A program made the position numbers and the translations under genes. The notes beneath the pieces were generated by a model, which ran no database searches, was not told where the DNA came from, and saw only the letters and a list, made by a program, of their open reading frames with translations. From Chelonoidis abingdonii (taxonomy: Eukaryota > Chordata > Testudines > Testudinidae): DNA of 64,000 bases. Where the stretch lies: the NCBI RefSeq assembly GCF_003597395.2, contig NC_133770.1, positions 81,123,436 through 81,187,435 on the forward strand. Reading direction: 5' to 3'. Shown here one piece after another: positions 22,160 through 34,922 of this stretch. Position 1 is the stretch's first letter, and every line of letters begins with the position of its first letter.

Positions 22160-22560
22160 TCACAACATGTGCACAGGAGTTCCTTTCACACATCCTTCCC
22201 CAATGGTAGTCATAATGATGGATGCCTCTCTGCTAGGGTGGGGAGCACATCTGGATACTCACAAAAGAGACAATGCTACAAAGCAATCTCCTGGAGCTCA
22301 GAGTAGTCAAATATGCCTATCTCCTATTCCTACTGCTAATCAAAGGCAAAAACGCAAAAATCATGATGGACAATATATCATGCATGTTTTATATCAGCTG
22401 CCAGGGAGGAGAAAAATACCCCTTCCTTTGCACCAAGGCTGTCAGACTTTGGAACTGGTGCATATGAAACCAGATTACTAGCACAGCAGCCTATGTCCCT
22501 AGTATTCAGAATGTGATTGCAGATGCACTCAGCAGACACTTCTTCCAAGACCATGAGTAG
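22160..22560 (+). pseudogene. DIRS copy 2 RNase H
   Basis: The three RNase H acidic landmarks are still legible: MMDASLLGWGAHLD (22215-22258), KIMMDNISCMFYI (near 22357) and NVIADALSRHF (near 22510-22545). LLELRVVKYAY lies between them. They sit in different frames because of indels. The domain follows RT as in DIRS elements. Confidence 0.75.
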
Positions 22561-23690
22561 GAAATAAATTCCAACATATTACTTCACATATTCTGCCAAT
22601 GGGGTAGCCCCCAGATAGATGTATTCAACATGCAGGCAAACAAGAAATGTCCTCACTTCTGCTCGAGAAGCAGATTAGATTTCCAATCCTTAGGGAGAGA
22701 TTTTCACCTTCAGTGGTCATCAACCGTACAGTGTGCATTCCTGCTGACTCCTCTGATGGCCGAAGTTATGCTCAAAGTAAAGACAGAGCTAGAGTCATTC
22801 TAATAGCTGCCACCTGGCCCAGGCAAATGTGGTTTCCTTACCGCCTGCAGCTAGCTGTTTTCCCTCCAATCATTCTTTGCAACACTCCCCATCTCCTCTC
22901 TCAGAAGTGCGAGAAGATTTTTCATCCCAGTGCTTCATCTCACAGGAGTAGAGACAGTCTGCTCAGAGGATGTAAAATGAGTGCTGCTATACAGAAGGAA
23001 ACAATCTACTCACTGCTTGTAGGCTCAAAAATAGACGCATTTTGCCAGTTGGTGTGACTGTAGACAGCTTTCACCAATGACTGCATTGCTTCCAGATATA
23101 CTAGACTACATCTTAGCCCTGAAAACTTCAGGCTTATCAATGGGCTCGATAAGAGTCCACCTGGCAGCTCTCACAACCATTCATCCCCCAACAGAGGGCT
23201 ATTCCATATTTAACCACCCAACTACAGTGAGATTCCTCAGAGGGCTGGGGAACCTCTATCCCCAGGTCCAACACCCCATTCCAATACGAGACCTTAACCT
23301 GGTCTTCAAATGCCTTACAAGATCGCCCTTTCAACTACTTGCTCACTGCTCCATTTGTCAGTGAAGATGGCATTCCTGATAGCCATCATGATGGGTTGGT
23401 GAATTATGGGCATACCCCGCCCTTCACAGTGCTTTTTAAGGACAAAGTCACGCTGTGGAGTCACTGCAAATTCTTACCTAAGATTTTGTTTGCATTTCAT
23501 CTCCATCGGACCATTTACTTCCCTATCTTTCTATCCCAAACCACATCTGAATCCCTCATAGTGCACTGCTGCATACCTTGGACATTAAGAGAGCTTTGGC
23601 CTTCTATCTAGACAGAACAAAACCCTTCAGAAAAATCGACATGTTATTCGTCTTGATAGCATATTTGGGCACACTGATTTAGAGAGAGAG
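22561..23690 (+). pseudogene. DIRS copy 2 tyrosine recombinase
   Basis: The frame at 23077-23364 encodes LPDILDYILALKTSGLSMGS followed by IRVHLAALTTIHPP, then TVRFLRGLGNLYP and PIRDLNLVFKCLTRSPFQLL. These are core-binding and early catalytic parts of the DIRS tyrosine recombinase. A frame at 23339-23611 continues with FTVLFKDKVTL-like and FAFHLHRTIYFPIFLSQ text. Frame changes and stops separate the blocks. The copy fades out near 23690 without the H-x-x-Y end. Confidence 0.75.
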
Positions 23691-23971
23691 AGGTTTTCTA
23701 GTCAATTATTGGAGTATCTTGTCAATTTCGGTTGTAACCATGAAAATGGATGGCCCAAATCTGCCTTTGGTGCACACCTAAAACTCCCTTAAGTGTCTCA
23801 AAAGGAAAGCAGGATGGAAGTAAAAGGGACAAGCTCCCAAGATTAGATGCTATAAAAAGTTCCCATTAAGTTTATGTGCGAGGAAGTCCACATCACTGAA
23901 TAGTTTCTTTCCTGATCTGAATGATCGTGAATAATTTGTTTGCTGTAACTTTTACCATATACTACACATTC

Positions 23972-24680
23972 TAATTCATAGATTTCAAGGCCAGACGGGG
24001 ACATCTAGCCTGATCTCCTGTATAACACAGGCCAAGGAACTTCCCTCAAATGATTCCTAGAGCAATCTTTTTGAAAAAAAAATTTAAAAAAATCTAAGCT
24101 CAATTTTAAACATTGTCAGTAATGGACAGTCCCCCACAAACCTTGGTAAATTGTTCCAAAGTTTAATTTTTAGTTTTAAAAATTTATGCCTAATTTTTCC
24201 AATCTGAATTTCTCCATCTTTAACTTCCAGCCATTGGATCACATTATACCTTTCTCTGCTAGGCTGAAGATCCTATTAAATATTTGTTCCTCATATAGGT
24301 ACTTATAAACTGCAGTCAATTCACCTCTTAACCTTCTCTTTTCTAAACTAAATAGATTAAGCTCCTTGAGTCTATCACTGTAACCCATGTTGTCTAATTC
24401 TTTAATCATCCTTGTGACTCTTCTCTGGAACCTCTCTAATTTATCAGCCTCCCTCTTGAACTGTGGACTCCAGTTAGCAGCCACACCAGTGCTAAAAACA
24501 GAGGTAAAACAACCTCTCTACTCCTTGTCAAGATTCCCCTGTTTTATGCATCCAAGGATTGCATCATTCCTTTTGATCACAGCATCGCACCTGGAGGTCA
24601 TGTTCAGCTGATTGTCCACCTTGACCCCCAATTTTTTTTCAGAGTTATTGCTTATTTGTATTGGGCTGTTGACATGTCTT
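23972..24680 (-). mobile_element. CR1 LINE 3' portion, minus strand
   Basis: The left end is the complement of a CR1 3' UTR (ttcatagatttcaaggccag…catctagcctgatctcctgt). A minus frame at 24239-24484 encodes CNWSPQFKREADKLERFQRR-like text followed by MIKELDNMGYSDRLKELNLF and SLEKRRLRGELTAVYKYL, the typical CR1 ORF2 C-terminus. Broken upstream near 24650. Confidence 0.9.
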
Positions 24681-25150
24681 TTTATTTAAAGGAAAACGTT
24701 GGAGGTTTTTCTTTTCAAAATGCAGAACTGACTATACTGTAAACAAAACCATCTTTTAAAACTTAAATGTATATGTTAGTTAACAAAAAAGGTTCTCTGA
24801 GGTGACTGTCTAGTCCTGCTATCAACACGGGCTTCAACAGGACTATTCTGAACTCCAGTTCAGTGAGGTACTGTTTTTAAAAAAACAAACTATAAGCACA
24901 TGTAGTCTTATTTATGTGAGTGGTACCACACATGCTTAAAGTGAGGCACATGCTTAGCTACTGTACTGAACTGGGGTACTAGTATGTAAAGTAAAGCAAG
25001 TGCATAAGACTTTGCAAGATTGGGGGCTAGGACTAAGAAATTCATTCTATGTTGAAAACAATAAAGAATGTGAAAGATTTTGAACATCAGTCTCAAAATC
25101 TATTTTACATTTTTTCCAGGTAAACATATTTTAAGTTTTACTTAATTTTA

Positions 25151-25840
25151 GGGCTGTCGATTAATCGTAGTTAACTGACACAATTAACTCAAAAAAATTA
25201 TCGCAGTTTAAAAAATTAATTGCGATTAATTGTAGTTTTAATTTAATTGTTAAACCACAGAATACCAATTGAAATGTAAATATTTTGGATGTTTTTCTAC
25301 ATTTTCATATATATTGTACTTTGTGTTGTAATTGAAATAAAAATGTATATTTTTTACAAACATTTGCACTGTAAAAATGATAGAAGAAATAGTATTTTTC
25401 ATTTCACCTCATACAAGTACTGCAGTGCAATCTTTTTCATAAAAGTGCAACGTTAATGTAGATTTTGTTACATAACTGCACTCAAAAACAAAACAATGTA
25501 AAATTTCAGAGCCCACAAGTCCACTCAGTCCTAATTCTTGTTCAGCCAATTGCCAAGACTAAAAAGTTTGTTTACATTTACGTGAGATAAAAATCTTCTT
25601 TTTTACAATATTACCAGAAAGTGAGAACAGGCGTTTGTGTGGCACTTTTGTAGCCAGCATTGCAAGGTATTTACGTGCCAGATATGCTAAACATTCGTAT
25701 GGCCCTTCATGCTTCAGCCACCATTCCAGAGGACATGCTTCCATGCTGATGACACTCGTTAAAAAAAATGCGTTAATAAGATTGGTGACTGAACCCCTTG
25801 GGGGAGAATTGTATGTCCCCTGCTCTGTTTTACCCAAATT
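25151..25840 (-). mobile_element. hAT transposon 3' part, inverted arm
   Basis: It starts with the terminal gggctgtcgattaatcg followed by several att-aa-cgc palindromic sub-repeats, the end of a turtle hAT. On the minus strand a frame (25559-25837) encodes the hAT C-terminal dimerisation domain: CPLEWWLKHEGPYECLAYLA, RKYLAMLATKVPHKRLFSLS and GNIV. The copy breaks near 25840, where a + strand hAT segment begins. No intact transposase. Confidence 0.8.
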
Positions 25841-26560
25841 CTGCCATATATTTCATATAATAGCAGTCTTGGATGGTAACCCAGCACATGTTCATTTTAA
25901 GAACACTTTCACTGCAGATTTCACAAAATGCAAAGAAGGTACTAATATGAGATTTCTAAACATAGCTACAGCACTCAACCCAAGGTTTAAGAATCTGAAG
26001 TGCCTTCCAAAATCTGAGAGGGACAAGGTGTGGAGCATGTTTTCAGAAGTCTTAAAAGAGCAACACTCCGAAAAAAGAAAATCAACTTTCTGCTGGTGGC
26101 ATCTGACTCAGATAATGAAAATGAACATGCGTTCGTCTGCACTGCTTTGGATTGTTATAGAGCAGAACCCGTCATCAGCATGGATGCATATCCCCTGGAA
26201 TAGTGGTTGAAGTATAAAGGGACATACGAATCTTTAGCACATCTGGCACATAAATATCTTGCAACGCCAGCTACAACAGTGCCATGAGAACACCTGTTCT
26301 CACTTTCAGGTGACATTGCAAGCAAGAAGCGGGCAGCATTATCTCCTGCAAATGTACACTAACTTGTTTGCCTGAGCGATTGGCTGAACAAGAAGTAGGA
26401 CTGAGTGGACTTGAAGGCTCTGAAATTTTACATTGCATTCAAAAATAGCAGTTTTATTTGTACATAATTCTACATTTGTAAGTTCAACTTTCATGATTGC
26501 ACTACAGTACTTGTATTAGTATTTTTCAGTTTACCTTCCAAATTAAAATAGATAACTTGT
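25841..26560 (+). mobile_element. hAT transposase 3' part, sense arm
   Basis: On the + strand, 25900-26060 encodes FKNTFTADFTKCKEGTNMRF and then LNPRFKNLKCLPKSERDKVW, a hAT catalytic-domain segment. After a frameshift, 26200-26390 encodes KGTYESLAHLAHKYLATPAT, then FSLSGDIASKKRAALSPANV and LSDWLNKK. This is the same dimerisation domain as in the left arm, in the opposite direction. The 3' end is truncated before the terminal repeat (about 26560). Confidence 0.8.
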
Positions 26561-26811
26561 TGCTTCTCACTTCCTGTGAGATGCCATACTTTTGATTTCT
26601 TTCCCTATAATCTACTACTGTACTTAATCTAAGAACTCTCGGACCACAGAGGAGTTCTTTCCTCACCCTGCAGTCTGACCTCAGATTACACGTCACCTAT
26701 CTTCTGGAAGAGAGTGGTCTGGTCCGAGTGTACTGAACTGAAACAGGAGGGAAGGAAATAGATAAAATGCACACAATTTCTCAAAGTGGGGGCATGGGCA
26801 CAGGATCGTCA

Positions 26812-27053
26812 TATGGTTTAGACAAGGCACTGGACAGAGAATCCGGAGATCTGGGTTTTATTTCTGCCTCCGCCATTGACCAAGTGTGATCTAGTACAGA
26901 TCATTATCCCTCTCTGCACCTCTGCTCCCCCTCACAATGTTTCTTTGTCTTTTCTATTTAGATTTTAAACTCTTCAAGGCAGGGACTGCATTTATACAGC
27001 AGCTACCAAAAAATGGCTGCAGCTTCAAGATGCTAGTGTAATAATAATCATTA
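26812..27053 (+). repeat. MIR SINE
   Basis: The MIR body is recognisable: ggcactggacagagaatccggagatctgggttttatttctg… with the core 'tctctgcacctctg' and a tail of aaggcagggactg…taataataatcatt. It is an old tRNA-derived SINE with an L2-like tail, heavily diverged. Confidence 0.75.
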
Positions 27054-28265
27054 CAAATTTAAGCAAAACTACATTATCTAAAGTTTGTTTATAAAATTGA
27101 CATTCAAATTCTAATTCTTCCCCCTAGAGTTTCAGTAGTTCAAAAAGGAACAATTAATTCCTTCCTGACCCTTTTAAAAACAAAGAAACAAAAAAAAACA
27201 AACCCTTTGTTTTAGCAGGAAGACAGCACCTTCCATGGAATAAACTAAGGAACTTTTAGGGCAGAGACACCAGCTAAGGAGAGCAGGTGAAGGGCAGTTT
27301 CCCCCCATCCCCTTCCCATGCTCGTTGCGCTTCATATCAGGCCAGAGAATGCAGTAGACAGAGCAAGAGAGGAGCCCCTCATGCTGGGAGCTGGATGCCT
27401 CACAGTGTGAAGGGGGCTTGGATCCTTCCACACAGCCTGCATCCTCAGGCTCTCTATGCTAATATGTGTGCATCAAATTGCAGCGCATGCACATTGGCCA
27501 TCCTGAAGTCAGTTTGGCAGCTGCTGTCCTGAACCCAACAGATGCTGCAGGGAATGTGCAGGGTGGGTGGGGAGTATGGTGGAGACCTATGGGGTCACCT
27601 AGAGACTATGGGGTGGAGTCATCTTGACCCCAAACTTCCTTTTCCATCTCTATCACCAATCATAAACAGCAGTCCTAAATTGCAATTACACAATTTCCTC
27701 CCGAGGAAACGATTGAACTCACCACTGGTACTACCTTTTGGTCAGGCGTGGCTTGGCAATTCTTGGCCTGTCAGGTACTCATGCCTTCTGCCAACAGCCA
27801 CTCCAGCACTGTGGTGGTCTGTCTTTTCTTGTGACTTAGCCCTCCAGCCAGATCACTTTAAAGTTTCTGGCTTTAAAGGGTAGTCCATAAACAGAAACAA
27901 GGGGAATTAATACAAATCAATTGTCCCAAAGTTGGGTTATGGCTGTCTTCCTTCAGAGGGTCCTTTTTGGGCTGTGGCCCTAAACTGACTCCACAGCTTA
28001 CAGAGCAGAGTGGTTCCCTCTCAAGGTGAGTTAGCACCTGGCCCTTCCTTCCTTTAGGGAGGGTGCACTGGGCAGTGGTTGTCTGGGGAGCTCCTGCCTT
28101 CAGTCAGCCCTCTGTCCAGGAGCTGACGACCAAAGGTCTGCCATCAAGAGGTTTGTCCCTCTTAAGTGTCTTCCTCCAATCCAGACATTCTTTACAAGCA
28201 CAAAATAACTGTCACATCACCATGAAGGAGGTATTCCTCCACTGGGAGAAAGTTTAAGTTTAGTT
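27054..28265. other. GC-richer unassigned segment
   Basis: A block at 27290-28260 is richer in GC than its surroundings and has several overlapping short open frames on both strands. It may be an old LTR or internal retroviral sequence, but I cannot identify landmarks or ends. Confidence 0.3.
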
Positions 28266-28269
28266 TTCC

Positions 28270-28395
28270 CCATTTTATTTCCAGAAAAAAGTTACATTAC
28301 CTGCCCAAGGATGTGCAGCAAATCACAGGCAGAATTGAGATTAAAATTCCAAAGTTTCTGGTTCCCCAGACTATGCTTTCTTTCCAAGTATCCAA
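28270..28395 (-). repeat. MIR SINE, minus strand
   Basis: The + strand shows the reversed MIR core: ttacctgcccaaggatgtgc, agcaaatcacaggcagaatt, then a '…ttccccagactatgctttc' end. Confidence 0.65.
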
Positions 28396-31300
28396 AGTAT
28401 GTAATTAGCCTAGACTATTAGTTACAAAGGCTTAAAAGTATCAGTACTGTACCCCTAGTGGTGGCTGAGAACCACTTTTGAAGCATTATTAGAGCATTTA
28501 TAGGCATTCTTTAAAATGACCCTGCAGCACAGAGAGAACCTCACTTTTTTGTAAGGAGTTTTTTATATAGTTACTTTAAATTGTACAGGTTAATCAGCCA
28601 ATAATATATTAAATGCATTCAGGTAAATGAGGGTGTGATGATCTTTGGATTTTCCCAACAAGAGAGATTAAATTAGTCTTTCATGTCCTTTGTTTTACTT
28701 AAAATTGCAGATCCTCATAGGTCATTTTCATAGTCTGAGAGGGAAATTATGAAGATTAAAAAGCCCACTACCCAACTGGATGGCAAATAAAAACTGTGTA
28801 TTGCTATGCTGTTTATTATCAATAGAATTAAATGCTTTGAAGTCACCTTCAAAGGAGCCACATCATGTTTGCATACTAAATTTAAAAAAAATCATTTGCA
28901 CAAAAGGAATTTTATTTAATATTTAGAGATATTTGTGCTTAGGCGAGGCTTTCCCTCTCTCACAACCATCTTCTCCGCTTACTCTCTTCTTCACAAAAGC
29001 TAGAATGCTGAATTTGTGACATGCCATTTCCATGGCAATGCACTGATGTAATAAACACAGGATTAATTCACTGAAGGATCATTCATATAAAGAAGCTGGG
29101 TTGTGAAAGTCTATTCAAACCGAAATATCTGAAATAATAAGTAGAGAAATATAGGGGAGGAAAGGCCAAGAAAATTGCTTTTTTTATTGTAAGTGTTCTT
29201 TTTGTTCAAGTTTGATACATTGGAAGTCACTTTTTAAATTATTCCTATACGTACTTGCTTGTCTGAAAGCACAGAAAGAAAATAAGTATGATCGAGTAGT
29301 CAAAAAAGACTGAAAGTTAAGGAGATTTAGAGTCTTGCATCAGCTCTGCAAGTCTCTTTACATGACTGTGGGCAAATAACCTCTCAAAGCCATGATATCC
29401 ATGGATGTAAGGAGTTATTCATGCAAAGGAAGAGAGTGGCAGAGAGATTTGATACCAAATAATCCAAAGGAAAAAAACCCTAAAAGTCTAGTTTATAAAA
29501 TTACAATTAAATTTTTTTACTCTTTTAATAAACCGTAAGAACTGAATTACTACTTAAAATAAGTTTTTTAATATTCTCATCACGTGAGAGTGCGCATTTA
29601 CATGCATGCATACACACACAAATATATCAAAAAATCATTTAAAACATTTAAGGTGGCAAAGGGGAAATACCCAACTCAGTAAACAACACAAGAAACACAA
29701 AGAATATACGTTATTTTCTTACCTCCTCCACACACCTACTCAGAGAGATGCAACATCTCTATATCACCTGTATAATAAACCAGTCACAACTGTTAGCCAG
29801 TTTGCCAGTTTCTGCTCTCATACACATAACTCCAGTTGACTAGTATCCAAAGGAGAGTGTGTCATGCCTGTGAAAGGAAGAAGGTGGTGGTCAATAACTT
29901 GTGTATCTGAGACATTGCTTGAAGAAGAAGAATCTATAAGGGAAGAAAGGTGGAATTGTGAAAAGGTTTTGATTTACCATAGGAAGATTGATGTTAGTCC
30001 TTTTTTTGTTTTTGTTCCTTAAAATGAATAGCAAGTAATCTTTTTGAAACTGTGTGTTATTCTCAGCTAAGAGAAGAGTTTATAATGATTGACTGATATT
30101 TACTGTAGGGGTTAGGACGAACAGAAAAAGTATTTACTCATTAGAAGAGCATGATGGTTCACTGAGCTCATCCTGTCTCATAGGATTTCTATCACACTCA
30201 GATAAAGCTGTGGTTTGATTAGCATGCAGTCACAGTAAATAGCATTATAGCACCAGATCTTATCACCTGAGGAAAGTGTGCATGCTCTTCTAAGAGGGAA
30301 ATGTATGTGTATATAGATTAGGACGGGAGGGTGCAGCCACAGAAAGTGGGAGGATTTAAAAGTGATTTTGTATTTTTTAAGGGTCAATGTCTACCCTCAA
30401 ATATATGCTTGACACTCTATGTTTCCAACATAGCTGGCTCTCTTTCTTCCTCTTCCTGGTTTGCCTATGATCTTACCTGATAGTACAAGAGCTGGAATCA
30501 AATCACTCTGCGATCGGTGATCAACCTGTCCTCAGAAAAATGTTCTCTAAGATAGGTTTTCAACTAATTCTGCTCTTTTTAAATACATCTTTCTTGTCAC
30601 CTCGTCATTCAAAGTATTAGTTTTCCAACTAATTTTTAACATTCTTCTATAACATTAAAACTCAAATACACTGAGTCATCTTTGTGTCCTTTTTTAAGTT
30701 TCCAGCCCCCACATCTGTATGTACAGGAGTGTTGACCATATGTAGCACTCCAGTAATCTAGTGCAGATGTGTAGTTTTAACTTTTGACTATACAGAAGTC
30801 TTTGGAAGTTTTTGAACACATTTTTTGCAGGCTGTATCTTTCTCTTGATTTCTTCATCTCATCTTATGTCTGATGTTATTACATTCCCTAAACAGGAAAA
30901 ACTGTTCACTTTTTTCATCACTTGACCATCAAGATATGGGTGTTGCCAATGTTGTGTATTACTGTGTTTTATTGTCATAAACTAACTAAAATAAAATCTT
31001 CAGTACAAAAATCCATCTTTAACGGGAAATTATGTAGTGTAGATAAATAAACAAAAACAAAACACAAGCCCTGATCAATGCTGAAAGTGACTAAACAGTC
31101 CCCTTATATGTTTCTTTTAATTTACCAACAGCAATAACAATTTGCACAGTTTTGAGTCGTATTCACAATATTTTATTTATCTACAGCAGTGTATTGCATT
31201 ATGCTACCGGAGAAGTGTTTCAAATATTTCCAGTGCTGCTAATATGATATCGTAACTGCTTTTACTTCAAATGTTGTTGAAGTTGTCAGGATTTAAGTAC

Positions 31301-32397
31301 AGTACTGTTTGTTTATTACCTTTTCAAACAGGCATTTTCCATTTGTTGAGCTTCTAAGATAATGTTGAGAGAGAGAGCGCACACACATGTATGTAAATGT
31401 AACCGTCAGGTAAATGACAAAAAAATCAACAAGAGGAAATATATACTAATGACATCTTAGGCGTCTTTGTTTATCAGTGTTAACAAGAAAGAAAACTCCA
31501 GTGGCACTTAGCATGTACTTTCTAGATACAGCAGGATGTTTCTACCAAATCTTATACTAGCTTGCCCTTTAGAGTCATATATGCTCATTAGATTTTTCAA
31601 AATCATACATCCATACTGTAAAAAAGTCTACTGCACTTGCCTTGTACCACTAGTTCAAGAGAATGTAAGCCTTCAGTTCATCGTATTCTACAGGCTTTAA
31701 ATTGATCATTTAAAAAGGCTGTAAACTTAATTAAGTTTCAGGTATTTAGACTCAATAAGGGTATATTATAATTGATAGCCAAAAGGTTTTGCTACAATTT
31801 CTATTTATATTCTGAGGCTAAAACCGTACTTTTCAATAGTTAAAAATCCTAACAAGGAAAACGTGAGAAAAATGGAGCAACTGCTAGGTCCCTAGATACT
31901 GCTACAAAGAAATTAGCTCAAGCTGCGTATAGTATAGTGTAGTTAATTTACAAACACACACATACATCCAAAATCTAAATATTTTATTTCCCTGCAACTG
32001 AATGGAAGAATAAAAGCAGATACTACATAAATCATTAATTGCAGGATGAATAATTTTGCCAACTTCTGAAATTAATACTGAACTCATTTAATTTTAGACA
32101 ATTCAGTCAATTCTTTTTGGTTAAAGAACCTTGTCTTTCTAGATCAAAACAAATTCTAGCAATCTGTGAAGAATTCAGTAAAGTTTCCCCCACTTCCTTT
32201 TCCAGGAGAATTGAGAATAGAAGGATTTTCTCACAATATAGTCCATCCCTATAAAGATTTTTACTCTCTTTCCCAGTGCGCCATGAAAAGCTATACAAAA
32301 CACTGTAAAATTTAATATAATACAAGTTAGAACTATACACATGTAGCTAGCAAGCAGTTCTGTCACTCTGGCTTTGTCTTCTCTGGAAAAAGGGTGA
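28396..32397. other. AT-rich intronic sequence
   Basis: No gene is supported. A weak MIR-like core may lie near 29310-29400 (…gcatcagctctgcaagtctc…tgtgggcaaataacctctc). A short (GA)/(CA) run lies at 31371-31387. The segment at 30690-30960 has the look of an old repeat but was not identified. Confidence 0.35.
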
Positions 32398-32729
32398 GTT
32401 CTTCTTTGAGTGCTTGCTCATGTTGATTTCATTCCAGGTGTGTGCGCAGTGCAAGTGGACAGTCGGAGATTTTTACCTTAGTGGTATCTGTAGGGCTAGC
32501 TGTGGAGCCCCCTTGAGTGCCGCACTCATGTGCTGGTATATTCTGACCCTAAGCCCTCTCAGTTCCTTCTTACCACCCGTGATGGGTGGTCCAAGCATCG
32601 CAAGAGCATTAGTGGTTCTTACAAGCCATTGTTCTGTCTTCTTTGTATTTAGTTGATAGGTACTTTCTTAGACCATTACGTTAAGTGTTAGAGTAGTAGT
32701 TTAGGAGTTAGAGTCCCTCGGAGCAGGCC
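32398..32729 (+). mobile_element. DIRS copy 3, 5' terminal region and leader
   Basis: The best-preserved DIRS head in the window: gagttcttctttgagtgctt, a 'cattccaggtgtgtgcgcag' block, a 'tctcagttccttcttaccac' block, and the AT-rich leader just before the gag ATG at 32730. Confidence 0.8.
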
Positions 32730-33430
32730 ATGCCCAATTCACCAGGCTTTAAGCCATGCTCATTGTGCAGCAGGCTGATGCCCATTAGTGACCCCCACGA
32801 CAGCTGTTTGAAGTGTTTGGGGGAGTTCCACAGAAAGGACAAGTGCAGGATCTGCAAAAAATGTCACCCTCAAACTCAAGATGAGTGGTATTTCTGCTTG
32901 AGGGCCCTTTGCATGGAGGCTGCACTTCGTCCTGCCTCGCAAGTCTCTCAGATGGACTCTATGCCTGTCACTTTGGCATCGATGCACAGTGCACTGACAG
33001 CACTGGAATCTACATGGCACAGTTCCCCCTCACTGGTGCCTAAGAAGCAGAAGAAGTTGAAGGGTCCACCGCACCGCAGGAAAAGGAGGCTTCAGACAGA
33101 GCACCTGTGTGTGCACCCCGGAGCAACCCAGGAGCACTGCTGCGGTCTCAACCCCTAGCCCAGCCAGGGATCCACCTCTGACTCCCAGGAGCAGCATGGG
33201 ATCCCAGCCCCTTGTAGGGCCATCTGTGCCCGAAGTGGGCCCGGTGGCCAAAGAGCAAGTAGGCTTGCCAGTACCTCAGACGCCAAGCCAGGCGATAGTC
33301 CTGACTAAGGACCATGACATCTAAGGGCAAGGAGTTTATTGGACCACCCTCTAAAGCAGCAGAGTGTCCCTGGTACCTGGACCGCAGGTGTCGATCCCCA
33401 TCACCGTGGCTCATTCCTTTATTAATTGAG
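32730..33430 (+). pseudogene. DIRS copy 3 gag N-terminal fragment
   Basis: The frame at 32730-33158 starts MPNSPGFKPCSLCSRLMPIS, continues with DPHDSCLKCLGEFHRKDKC and RICKKCHPQTQ, and keeps a Cys/His pattern suitable for metal binding. It then becomes Ser/Pro-rich with a basic KKQKKLKGPPHRRKRRLQ stretch, a plausible nucleic-acid-binding or nuclear-targeting region. A frameshift leads to 33109-33324. The copy ends near 33430 with no RT or recombinase. Confidence 0.8.
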
Positions 33431-34922
33431 TAAGTCTTCCACATGTTTCTTGTTTGCCTTTCTCTTTAAGTAACTGCAGTTTACAAAGGAGAATTCACAA
33501 TGGACTCATTTTCAGCCTCTGACCAGTAAAACTGTCTGACTTTTTCAAAGTGTCACCAATGATAGTTGTAAAAAGCCTTCACATCAGAAATGGAGTGAAT
33601 GGAAGAATAGTGGATGGCTTAGATCTTGTGAAAGAATCTTGTTAAATGTTCCTCTTTTGGCACATATTGACTTATCCTATTTATTATGTGTGTGAGATTG
33701 GATCAATGTAACAAATGTAACATGGAAAGATTCACCTGATAACTTAAAAAAAACATATCACGGGACTCCGCTGCAGGAGAAATAGTTTTGTGGGATGGAT
33801 TCACATTTAAACATATCATGTTAGGAGTTTTGTAAGTCATTTTAAAATAACAACGTTGAAATAAAACAGATCAATAGCAGAAGTGACTGTACAAACATTT
33901 AAAGCAAGAAGCAATAAATGCAAAGGTTTTCAATTTGTGATATTTCTTTGGTTTTCATCTGGAGTTACTGCAGATTCTGAAAGGGCTTACGGTGCTTTCA
34001 GTTTTTCCACATCAGAGTAGGAAACCATGTGTGTATCCGGTGTCATAGCTGATTCTGCAGTGCACTGTGTTGTTATGCTAGGGACCTAAAGGATACAGGG
34101 AGAAATTGCTCCTTTAGCCAGAACTAGATTGAGAACATCACAGATAGGTGCTGAAGGTGCAGGTTTAGTTTGCTGTTTTTGCGTCTCGTAGCAGCTTTTT
34201 GTAGAATTGTGTTTTATAATCAATAAAGAAGTATATTGCCTTCCCAGTAATTGAGATAGTGTTATATCCACAATTGCCTTGAGACAGGGAGGCTGATGGG
34301 ATTACATTATACAGTGAGAACATATTCTTGAAATGAAATAGTAGATGAAAAACCTATAACCTGACTTCCACAACTCCACTACCTAATATAGTATTCTGAG
34401 TCATTGCTTCCGGCTTGAGAAAGTTAAGTTTCTATTATGCCAAAAGAGGATTAAGAATAGAAATGGATTTTAAATTACTGTATACATAGCACAGCCATGT
34501 TGTCTAACCAGATTAATCAGTCCCATAAAAGCAAGGTAATATCCTTCTGGATTTAAAGTAAAAATTTACTTTATACAACGTTTTCCTCATAACATTTGTG
34601 TGTAATAATAAAGCAAGTCTTGCTTTTAAATGTTGTCTGGGCCGGGGGGAGGGGGGAGTCTGAGTGATCATTTTAGAAATAGCTCTGTCTGTGTACCTTG
34701 GAAACATATTAGATAAGACCTAGGCAATAATTTTAAGTGGCAAAACCAACCTTTACGTTCACTATCTACCATGAGTTTTATATTTCCAATGGCTTATGTA
34801 CAAATGACCATATTTGAAGATCCACATTAAGCACAAAATAATCAGCAATATCAGTGGGAAACAATGTATAAAAGAATAGCACAAGTATGTGGGGACAAAA
34901 TGACAAAAGCTAATGCACATGC
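33431..34922. other. Unassigned intronic sequence
   Basis: No recognisable genes or repeats. A purine/G-rich tract lies at 34641-34658. Confidence 0.4.

Noticed and set aside
23077..23364. Possible domesticated tyrosine recombinase
   Set aside because: It is part of a decayed DIRS copy in normal gene order, with frameshifts directly downstream and no catalytic end.
27287..27883. Several Ser/Cys-rich frames as candidate exons
   Set aside because: No splice-site pairing, no conserved protein similarity I can recognise, and both strands are open.
29310..29400. Third MIR copy
   Set aside because: Only a weak core-like resemblance. Left as a note because it could be chance.
32730..33158. Possible host zinc-finger protein
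   Set aside because: The cysteine pattern and the flanking leader match the first ORF of DIRS elements repeated elsewhere in the window.
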